NCBI GenBank assembly: GCA_008011715.2
Contig: CP136508.1
Coordinates: 1-64,000, forward strand
Direction: 5' to 3'
From: [Empedobacter] haloabium
Lineage (GTDB): Bacteria; Pseudomonadota; Gammaproteobacteria; Burkholderiales; Burkholderiaceae_D
DNA: 64,000 nt
Below the pieces are notes generated by a model that was not told where the DNA came from, made no database searches, and saw only the letters and a program-made list of their open reading frames with translations. Positions 57,723-64,000 of the stretch are shown piece after piece. The translations under genes and the position numbers were made by a program. Each line of letters begins with the position of its first letter. The stretch's first letter is position 1.

Positions 57723-59297
57723 TCAAGCGTCCTGGATGATTCTTGGCGCCCCGGCTTCCACGGCAAACCGCGCCAGGGTGTTGACGGCGCTGTGCCGGTC
57801 GCGCACGTCGTCCAGACCCTGGCACAGCACCGTCATGCGCGCCGGCGTCAGCTCGCACAGCATGTAACCGCGCCGGTCGCTGCGGCCATACTTGATGTGC
57901 GGGTTCATCGCCACGTATTGCGCGGTGCGCTGCTGCGGACGTGAATTCGACGTGATCGACGTGCCGCAGAATTCCGTCGCCACCACGGGATTGCGCGGCC
58001 GGCCCGGTTGTGTAGGATCGCGCCGCAGCTCGGCCGCGTAGAAGGTGTGCACGTCGCCGGACAGCACGACCGGATTGGCGGCGCGGCTGCCGACCAGCGC
58101 GTCCAGCAGGCGCTGGCGCGCGGCCGGATAACCGTCCCAGCCATCGGTCCAGAAGCGCCCGTCGCTGACGCGGTGGATCTCCACCTGCGACGACTGCGCC
58201 ATCAGGGTCTGCTGCGCCAGCACGTTCCAACGCGCGCGCGAGGTGCGCAAGCCCTCCTTCAGCCACTGTTCCTGTTCATTGCCCAGCATCGTGCGGCGGC
58301 CGTCGGCCAGCATCGCGCAGGCGTTGCGATAGACCGAACTCGAGCCGCCCCGGCCCGGCCGCGGGCAGGCTTGCGGCGAGCGGTACTGGCGATTGTCCAG
58401 TACGTGGAAGCGCGCCAGCTGGCCCCAATCGTAGCGACCGTGCATGCGTACCTGGTCGAAGCGGCGCATGTCGAAACGGATCGGCTGGTGCTCGCAATAG
58501 GCCTGGTAGGCTGCGGCCCGGCGTGCCGCGAAATCCGGCGACAGCAGCTCGTCGCGCAGGCCGCCGTAGTCGTTGGCCACTTCGTGGTCGTCCCACGTCA
58601 TGATCCAGGGCGCGACCAGGTGCGCCGCCTGCAGGTCCGGATCGCTCTTGTACTGGGCATAGCGGGCGCGGTACTGCGCCAGCGTGAAGCTGTCGTCGCG
58701 CCTTACGGCACGCTGCGGATGTTGCAGGCTGTAGGCGCCCCACTCATAGATGTAGTCGCCCAGGAAGGCAACCAGGTCGGGCGCCGCGCGCGCGATGTGG
58801 CGGTGCGCGCCATACGCGCCGAACTCCCAGTGCTGGCAGGAGGCGACGGCCAGCTTGAGCGTATCCGGCAGCGTGTCCGGGGCGGGAGCGGTGCGGGTGC
58901 GGCCGACCGGGCTGACGGCGTCGCCCAGCAGGAAGCGGTACCAGTACCAGCGGTCCGGACGCAGGCCGCGCACGTCCACGTGCACGCTGTGCGCCAGCGC
59001 GGGCAGGGCGCTGGCGCTGCCTTGCGCGACGACGCGGCGGAATGCCTCGTCCTCCGCCAATTCCCAGCGCACCGTGTAGGCGATCGGCGGGGTGGCGGCG
59101 GCGTCGAGGGGATTGTGCAGGATGCGGGTCCACAGCACCACGCTGTCCGGCAGCGGGGCGCCGGAGGCGACGCCCAGCGTGAACGGATATGGTGCATTGC
59201 GCAGCGCCGCGAACGTGCGTGGCGCTGCCGCCGCCAGTGCCGCCAGCCCAGCGATGCGGGCGCCGGTTTGCAGCAGCAGGCGGCGTGCGTTAACCAT
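57723..59297 (-). CDS. PhoD-like alkaline phosphatase/phosphodiesterase
   Basis: This 524-aa secreted phosphatase hydrolyses phosphate mono- and diesters, usually with Ca/Fe. Metal-site motifs are visible: ASCQHWEFG, FLGDYIYEWG, TWDDHEVANDYG, and SGDVHTFYAAEL, with an N-terminal Ig-like PhoD_N domain. The leader contains ARRLLLQTG followed by an Ala-rich stretch, a plausible Tat signal as usual for PhoD. The start overlaps the stop of the upstream thioesterase by one base (TAATG), so the two are co-translated. No pho box was recognised. Confidence 0.88.
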   Translation of the reverse strand: MVNARRLLLQTGARIAGLAALAAAAPRTFAALRNAPYPFTLGVASGAPLPDSVVLWTRILHNPLDAAATPPIAYTVRWELAEDEAFRRVVAQGSASALPALAHSVHVDVRGLRPDRWYWYRFLLGDAVSPVGRTRTAPAPDTLPDTLKLAVASCQHWEFGAYGAHRHIARAAPDLVAFLGDYIYEWGAYSLQHPQRAVRRDDSFTLAQYRARYAQYKSDPDLQAAHLVAPWIMTWDDHEVANDYGGLRDELLSPDFAARRAAAYQAYCEHQPIRFDMRRFDQVRMHGRYDWGQLARFHVLDNRQYRSPQACPRPGRGGSSSVYRNACAMLADGRRTMLGNEQEQWLKEGLRTSRARWNVLAQQTLMAQSSQVEIHRVSDGRFWTDGWDGYPAARQRLLDALVGSRAANPVVLSGDVHTFYAAELRRDPTQPGRPRNPVVATEFCGTSITSNSRPQQRTAQYVAMNPHIKYGRSDRRGYMLCELTPARMTVLCQGLDDVRDRHSAVNTLARFAVEAGAPRIIQDA

Positions 59298-59749
59298 TAT
59301 TTGTGCAGCAGGCTTTCGATCGGCGGCACGGGGCGCGGCTTGCGGTCCGGGCCCGTGGCGACATAGGTCAGCGTGGCTTCCGTCACCTTGACGATGTCCG
59401 CCTGCAGGCGGTTGCGCTCCGCGTACACCTCGACGTTGACGGTGATCGACGTATTGCCGACCTTGACGATATCGGCATAGAACGACAGCAGGTCGCCGAC
59501 GAACACGGGGTTCTTGAACACGAACGAATTGACGGCGATGGTGGCGACGCGGCCGTTGGCGCGCCGGGTGGCCGGCAGCGAGCCGGCGATGTCGACCTGG
59601 GCCATGATCCAGCCGCCGAACACGTCGCCGTACACATTGGCGTCGGAAGGAGCGGGCATCACGCGCAGTTCGGGCATTTTGCCGGCAGGAAGGCCAGTCG
59701 GTGCGGGAGTCGGCGCTGGAGTGGGATTGGCTTGGGACGTGGTCATCAT
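59297..59749 (-). CDS. Acyl-CoA thioesterase, YciA-like hotdog
   Basis: This 150-aa hotdog-fold thioesterase hydrolyses acyl-CoA. The signature NVYGDVFGGWIMAQVD (38-53) is that of YciA-type enzymes. Residues 9-22 form a Pro/Ala/Thr-rich N-terminal tail not usual in YciA. The start is the first of two adjacent ATGs after AGAAGAGA; a start at 59791 would add a region without a ribosome site. It is divergent from the ABC transporter. Confidence 0.87.
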   Translation of the reverse strand: MMTTSQANPTPAPTPAPTGLPAGKMPELRVMPAPSDANVYGDVFGGWIMAQVDIAGSLPATRRANGRVATIAVNSFVFKNPVFVGDLLSFYADIVKVGNTSITVNVEVYAERNRLQADIVKVTEATLTYVATGPDRKPRPVPPIESLLHK

Positions 59750-59835
59750 GAAATCTCTTCTGGGGCTACAATGGGTCAAATTGTAAACCACGGGGCCCGG
59801 ACCAGCCCGGCCGCCCTGCCAGCCAACAGCCCGCC

Positions 59836-61665
59836 ATGCGCCGTTCCGCCTATTCCGATACCGCTCCCGTGCCCGGCGCCAATGCCCGCGGCGACTTTGC
59901 CACCCTGAAAACTTTGTTGCCGTACCTGTGGGTCTACAAATGGCGGGTCGGCGCCGCGCTGCTGGCGCTGGTCGGGGCCAAGCTGGCCAACGTCGGGGTC
60001 CCGGTCGTCCTGAAACACCTGGTCGATGCGATGACCGTCAAGCCGGGCGACCCGCACGCGCTGCTGATCCTGCCGGTCGGCCTGCTGGTGGCGTATGGTG
60101 CGCTGCGCCTGTCCACCACCGTGTTTACGGAGCTGCGCGAGTTTCTGTTTGCCCGCGTCACGCAGCGTGCCGTGCGCACCATCGCCCTGAGAGTGTTCCG
60201 TCATCTGCACGCGCTGTCCCTGCGCTTCCACCTGAACCGCCAGACCGGTGGCATGACGCGCGATATCGAGCGGGGCACGCGCGGCGTCGGCTCGCTGATC
60301 TCGTACACGCTGTTCAATATCCTGCCCACACTCGTCGAGATCGCGCTGGTGCTGGGATACCTCGTCACGCATTACGACGTGTGGTTCTCCGTGATCACCT
60401 TCAGCGCGCTGGTGCTGTACATCGCCTTCACCGTGACGGTGACGAACTGGCGCACGCACTTCCGCCGCACCATGAACGACCTTGATTCGAAGGCGAACAC
60501 GAAGGCGATCGATTCGCTGCTGAACTACGAGACCGTCAAGTATTTCGGCAACGAGGAATACGAGGCGCGCCGCTACGACGAAGGCCTGCAGCGTTATGAA
60601 ACGGCGGCGGTGAAGTCGCAGACGTCGCTGTCGCTGCTGAACACCGGCCAGTCGGCCATCATCGCCACGGCCGTGACGCTGATCCTGTGGCGCGCCACCC
60701 AGGGCGTCATCGACGGCAAGATGACCCTGGGCGACCTGGTCCTGGTGAATTCGTTCATGATCCAGCTCTACATCCCGCTGAACTTCCTGGGCGTGATCTA
60801 CCGCGAGATCAAGCAAAGCCTGGCGGACATGGAGCGCCTGTTCTCGCTGCTGGACCAGAACCGCGAAGTCGCCGATGCGCCGGAAGCGCGCCCGCTGGCC
60901 ACGCATGGCGCGCAGGTGAAGTTCGCGCACGTCGATTTCAGCTACGAGGCCAAGCGCCAGATCCTGTTCGACGTCGACTTCACCATCCCTGCCGGCACCA
61001 CCACGGCCGTCGTCGGGCACAGCGGCTCGGGCAAGTCCACGCTGTCACGGCTGCTGTACCGCTTCTATGACGTCAACGCCGGCGCGATCACGATCGACGG
61101 CCAGGACCTGCGCGGCGTCACGCAGGATTCGCTGCGCCATGCCATCGGCATCGTGCCGCAGGATACGGTGCTGTTCAACGACACCATCGAGTACAACATC
61201 GGCTACGGCAAGCCAGGCGCCACGCGCGAGGAGATCGTGGCGGCCGCCCGGGCCGCGTCGATCCACGAGTTCATCGAGAGCCTGCCGGACGGCTATGCGT
61301 CGATGGTGGGGGAGCGTGGCCTGAAGCTGTCCGGCGGCGAAAAGCAGCGCGTGGCGATCGCCCGCACGCTGCTGAAGAACCCCGCCATCCTGATCTTCGA
61401 CGAGGCCACCTCCGCGCTCGATTCGAAGTCCGAGCAGGCGATCCAGGCGCAGCTGAAGGAGATCGCGAAGAACCGCACCACGATGGTCATCGCGCACCGC
61501 CTGTCGACCATCGCGGACGCCCAGCAGATCCTCGTGATGGACCATGGGCGCATCGTCGAGCGGGGCACCCACCAGGCGCTGCTGGCCAAGGGCGGCTTGT
61601 ATGCGCAGATGTGGGAGCGCCAGCAGGTGCGTGGCGACGAGGAGTCGGAATTGTTGACAAGCTGA
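59836..61665 (+). CDS. Atm1/HMT1-type ABC transporter (fused permease-ATPase)
   Basis: This 609-aa half-transporter has six transmembrane helices (about 30-310) followed by an ATPase domain: Walker A GHSGSGKST (394-402), signature LSGGEKQR (498-505), Walker B ILIFDEATSALD and switch His in IAHRLST. FHLNRQTGGMTRDIERGTRG and NYETVKYFGNEEYE are typical of the Atm1/ABCB7 family, which exports glutathione-linked sulfur or metal compounds. The ribosome site at the ATG is weak. A terminator follows at 61685-61716. Confidence 0.92.
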   Translation: MRRSAYSDTAPVPGANARGDFATLKTLLPYLWVYKWRVGAALLALVGAKLANVGVPVVLKHLVDAMTVKPGDPHALLILPVGLLVAYGALRLSTTVFTELREFLFARVTQRAVRTIALRVFRHLHALSLRFHLNRQTGGMTRDIERGTRGVGSLISYTLFNILPTLVEIALVLGYLVTHYDVWFSVITFSALVLYIAFTVTVTNWRTHFRRTMNDLDSKANTKAIDSLLNYETVKYFGNEEYEARRYDEGLQRYETAAVKSQTSLSLLNTGQSAIIATAVTLILWRATQGVIDGKMTLGDLVLVNSFMIQLYIPLNFLGVIYREIKQSLADMERLFSLLDQNREVADAPEARPLATHGAQVKFAHVDFSYEAKRQILFDVDFTIPAGTTTAVVGHSGSGKSTLSRLLYRFYDVNAGAITIDGQDLRGVTQDSLRHAIGIVPQDTVLFNDTIEYNIGYGKPGATREEIVAAARAASIHEFIESLPDGYASMVGERGLKLSGGEKQRVAIARTLLKNPAILIFDEATSALDSKSEQAIQAQLKEIAKNRTTMVIAHRLSTIADAQQILVMDHGRIVERGTHQALLAKGGLYAQMWERQQVRGDEESELLTS

Positions 61666-61684
61666 GACGGGCCGCCACGGTCGT

Positions 61685-61716
61685 CCCGGCAAGCCACTGA
61701 TTTGCCGGGCATTTTT
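61685..61716 (+). terminator. Terminator after the ABC transporter
   Basis: CCCGGCAA-loop-TTGCCGGG (61685-61692 with 61702-61709) is followed by CATTTTT. Confidence 0.85.
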
Positions 61717-61782
61717 CGGCTGGCCCGCAACTTGCCTGCATCACCTCCAGCCGTGCCCCGCACGGCATCGGCGGAGGTGCTC

Positions 61783-62100
61783 GTGAAAACCGTGCTGATG
61801 GTCCATCTTGCCTTGCTGCTGTGGGTGGCCGGAGTGCCCGCGGCGGCCGCGGTCTGGCTGGGAGAATACCCGGCGGGCACCATGACCGTTGTCGCGCCGG
61901 TCACGCCGGAGCCGTCCGCCCTGGAGCTGGAGCTGGCGCCGCCCCGGCCGGAACCGCTGCCCGCGCCGTTGCCGCCCGTCCCGGAACCGCTGCTCGTCGT
62001 CATGCTGGCTTGCGGCCTGCTGTTGATGATGCCGCGCACCTGGCTGGCCGATTGGTCGCGCCTGGGCGACCCCAAAACCCGGGACAGGCCCTGGTTTTGA
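61783..62100 (+). CDS. Small PEP-CTERM-like exported protein
   Basis: This is a 105-aa protein of unknown role. The GTG start has GGAGG 5 nt upstream. Residues 1-23 form a signal peptide (VPAAAA), then a Pro/Glu-rich linker (about 39-69), then VPEP (66-69), a hydrophobic helix (70-83) and Arg85. That is the order of a PEP-CTERM sorting signal recognised by exosortase, except that about 20 residues follow the Arg, longer than usual. It could instead be a two-helix membrane protein. Confidence 0.6.
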   Translation: MKTVLMVHLALLLWVAGVPAAAAVWLGEYPAGTMTVVAPVTPEPSALELELAPPRPEPLPAPLPPVPEPLLVVMLACGLLLMMPRTWLADWSRLGDPKTRDRPWF

Positions 62101-62118
62101 GGAAATGTCGGCGCAAAC

Positions 62119-62147
62119 AAAAAGGCCGGGCTTGCAGCCCGGCCTTT
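62119..62147 (-). terminator. Terminator of the dicarboxylate symporter gene
   Basis: AAAGGCCGGGCT-loop-AGCCCGGCCTTT; read on the minus strand it ends in T5 after the symporter gene that stops at 62164. It can also serve the plus-strand small gene, with a shorter T-run. Confidence 0.88.
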
Positions 62148-62163
62148 CGCAGGAAACACCGAC

Positions 62164-63471
62164 TCAGCGCAGCGGCGCGGTGGCCGGGTCCTGCTTGATG
62201 GGCGTCGTCAGCTCGCCTTCCCACTTGGCCACGACGGCGGTCGCGACGCTATTGCCGATCACGTTCGTCGCGGAACGCGCCATGTCGAGGAAGTGGTCGA
62301 TGCTGAGCAGCAGTACCAGGCCCGCCTCGGGGATGTTGAACTGCGCCAGCGTGGCGGCGATGACGACCAGCGACGCGCGTGGCACGCCCGCCATGCCCTT
62401 CGACGTCAGCATCAGCACGGCCATCATCGAGATCTGCGTGCCCATCGACAGTTCGATGCCATAAGCCTGCGCGATGAACACGGCGGCGAAGGTGCAGTAC
62501 ATCATCGAGCCGTCCAGGTTGAACGAATAGCCGATCGGCAGCACGAAGGCGGCGATGCGGTTGCGCACGCCGAAGCGCTCCAGGCCTTCCAGCGTTTTCG
62601 GGAATGCCGCTTCGGAGGAGGCGGTCGAGAAGGCCAGCAGGGTCGGGCCGCGCACTTCGGTCAGCAGCGCGAAGATGCGCTTGCCGAGGAAGATGAAGCC
62701 GGCGGCGATCAGCAGGATCCACAGGATGGCGATGCCGATGTAGAACTCGGCCATGAAGAAACCGTAGGTCTTCAGCACGCCGAGGCCTTCCTTGGCGATG
62801 ATGCCGGAAACGGCGGCAAACACGGCGATCGGCGCGAACTGCATCACGTAGCCCGTCACCTTCAGCATGATGTGCGCCACGCCGTCGATCGCGTCGATCG
62901 TCGGCTCGGCTTTCTTGCCGACGGCGGCGGCCGCGAGGCCGAAGAACAGCGAGAACACGACGATCTGCAGGATTTCGTTCTTCGCCATGCCGTCGACGAT
63001 GGAGGAGGGCACCAGGTGGGTGATGAAGTCCTTCAGGGTCAGGCTGCTGGTCGCCAGCTCGGCGTGGCCGGTGGTGGCCAGCGTACCGGCGAGCATGTCG
63101 CCCGGACGGAAGATGTTCACGAGGATCAGGCCCAGCGCCAGCGACATCACGGAAGCGATCAGGAACCAGCCCAGCGTCTTCAGGCCGATACGGCCTACCT
63201 CGCCGGCGTCGCCCATACGCGCGATGCCGACAACCAGCGTGGAGAACACCAGGGGCGCAATGATCATCTTGATCATGCGCAGGAACAGCGTCGTGATCAG
63301 GGACATCGCGTCCGAATACTTGGCCGGGGTTTCCAGCGACGTATTCAACAGGTAGCCTGCCAGGATGCCGAGCGCCAGCGCGACCAGGATATAGGTCGTC
63401 AGGCGGCTTTTCTTCTCCACGGGGCGGTGCTCCCCATCGTATTTGTCGTGCATATGGTGCGTATGGTCCAT
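62164..63471 (-). CDS. Dicarboxylate/amino acid:cation symporter (DctA/GltP family)
   Basis: This 435-aa inner-membrane secondary transporter of the DAACS family imports C4-dicarboxylates or acidic amino acids with H+ or Na+. Signatures are FSTASSEAAFPKTLE (hairpin loop), GYSFNLDGSMMY and LTSKGMAGVPRAS. The start ATG has GGAGA 6 nt upstream; the N-terminus before the first helix is His-rich (MDHTHHMHDKYDGEHRP). An inverted repeat lies 67 nt upstream of the start. DctA versus GltP specificity is not decided. Confidence 0.9.
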   Translation of the reverse strand: MDHTHHMHDKYDGEHRPVEKKSRLTTYILVALALGILAGYLLNTSLETPAKYSDAMSLITTLFLRMIKMIIAPLVFSTLVVGIARMGDAGEVGRIGLKTLGWFLIASVMSLALGLILVNIFRPGDMLAGTLATTGHAELATSSLTLKDFITHLVPSSIVDGMAKNEILQIVVFSLFFGLAAAAVGKKAEPTIDAIDGVAHIMLKVTGYVMQFAPIAVFAAVSGIIAKEGLGVLKTYGFFMAEFYIGIAILWILLIAAGFIFLGKRIFALLTEVRGPTLLAFSTASSEAAFPKTLEGLERFGVRNRIAAFVLPIGYSFNLDGSMMYCTFAAVFIAQAYGIELSMGTQISMMAVLMLTSKGMAGVPRASLVVIAATLAQFNIPEAGLVLLLSIDHFLDMARSATNVIGNSVATAVVAKWEGELTTPIKQDPATAPLR

Positions 63472-63537
63472 ATTTATCTCCGTGGTGGGGCCAGCGCCGC
63501 CGGGTGGGTGGCGTGGCCGGGTTGCCGCTACAATGCT

Positions 63538-63629
63538 AAAAAACCTCGCCAACCCTCGCTGGCAAGCCGACCTGCGTGCACCGGTGCAACAGATCGGAAG
63601 GCGCCGGCGGCGGTTTTCCGAGGTTTTTT
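63538..63629. repeat. 11-bp inverted repeat with A6/T6 ends upstream of the symporter gene
   Basis: AAAAAACCTCG (63538-63548) and CGAGGTTTTTT (63619-63629) are perfect inverted repeats enclosing 70 nt with further hairpins (GCACCGGTGC). Either strand would yield a stem followed by T6. On the minus strand it could act as an attenuator in the symporter leader. Nothing else is recognised in 63472-63780 apart from the promoter at 63662. Confidence 0.5.
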
Positions 63630-63661
63630 GCTGCTATCTCCGCGCGTCCGATTGTGGATCG

Positions 63662-63690
63662 TTGCTAAAAGATAAGGCAATTTGATTAAT
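63662..63690 (+). promoter_or_regulatory. Candidate promoter of the ABC transporter ATPase gene
   Basis: TTGCTA (63662-63667), a 17-nt spacer and ATTAAT (63685-63690) lie about 90 nt before the ATG. It matches the consensus at 4 of 6 bases in each box. Confidence 0.45.
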
Positions 63691-63780
63691 AAGTCCCGCA
63701 GTATCCTTGTGGCTCAGGACACTGTCAAGCGACTGTGGGCGCCCGTCCACAACGCGCCGGGGCACCCGATACGGACAACG

Positions 63781-64000
63781 ATGATCGAACTCACGGACGT
63801 CAGCAAGTGGTACGGCAGCTTCCAGGTACTGGACGGCTGCAGCACTCGCGTCAACAAGGGCGACGTGATGGTGATCTGCGGCCCGTCCGGCTCCGGCAAG
63901 TCCACTCTGATCAAGACCGTCAACGGCCTGGAGCCGTTCCAGCGCGGCCAGATCGTGGTCGACGGTACCTCCGTCGGCGCGCCCGGGACGGACCTGGCAC
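63781..64000 (+). CDS. Amino acid ABC transporter ATP-binding protein (5' part)
   Basis: The first 73 residues of a polar-amino-acid ABC ATPase (GltL/GlnQ type) are present. MIELTDVSKWYGSFQVLDGC is the usual beginning and Walker A is GPSGSGKST (34-42), followed by LIKTVNGLE, a typical motif for this family. The gene runs off the window, so signature and Walker B cannot be checked. It energises import of glutamate/aspartate or related amino acids. Confidence 0.88.
   Translation, partial: MIELTDVSKWYGSFQVLDGCSTRVNKGDVMVICGPSGSGKSTLIKTVNGLEPFQRGQIVVDGTSVGAPGTDLA

Overview
The window is high-GC chromosomal DNA of a betaproteobacterium, most likely Oxalobacteraceae (Massilia/Pseudoduganella/Telluria type). 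This rests on the 16S/23S sequence type, the Ile(GAT)-Ala(TGC) rRNA spacer tRNAs, a PEP-CTERM-like small protein, and the GGGGTCTGTCCC / GGTGTCAGGCACC palindromes that I associate with this group. No database search was possible.

Three complete rRNA operons lie in direct orientation: rrn1 (about 1-5484), rrn2 (about 10609-16157) and rrn3 (about 35252-40759). Each has promoter(s), a leader with a boxB-like hairpin and boxA, 16S, tRNA-Ile, tRNA-Ala, a second boxA, 23S, 5S and a terminator. Long complementary arms flank 16S and 23S and form the processing stalks.

Between rrn1 and rrn2 are two tandem Ntn-hydrolase acylases of the PvdQ/AiiD (N-acyl-homoserine lactone acylase) type, one with a signal-peptidase-I leader and one a predicted lipoprotein. 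Between rrn2 and rrn3, on the minus strand, lies a retron: a promoter, a fully recognisable msr-msd RNA (15-bp a1/a2 repeats and a long msd hairpin) and a reverse transcriptase fused to a C-terminal membrane segment. Upstream on the same strand is a translationally coupled WGR-HEAT / SWIM zinc-finger pair. A DUF885 metallopeptidase-like gene follows on the plus strand, then a six-gene envelope operon matching the E. coli yfaA-yfaT-yfaS-yfaQ-yfaP order (DUF2138, DUF1175, alpha-2-macroglobulin, DUF2300, DUF2135), with DUF2135 duplicated.

After rrn3 come ordinary chromosomal genes: a GNAT acetyltransferase, a PagL-like lipid A deacylase, a beta-hydroxyacid dehydrogenase, an M20 amidohydrolase, a frameshifted molybdopterin oxidoreductase and a lipoprotein zinc peptidase. 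A fatty-acid degradation region follows: two tandem fadD paralogues, a LysR regulator, and an acyl-CoA dehydrogenase-SDR-acyl-CoA dehydrogenase-quinone oxidoreductase operon. The window ends with a PhoD phosphatase plus YciA-like thioesterase pair, an Atm1-type ABC exporter, a small PEP-CTERM-like protein, a DctA/GltP-type symporter and the start of an amino-acid ABC transporter ATPase.

The most notable content is the retron, whose RNA can be read in full from the sequence and whose RT carries an apparent membrane effector in the same chain.
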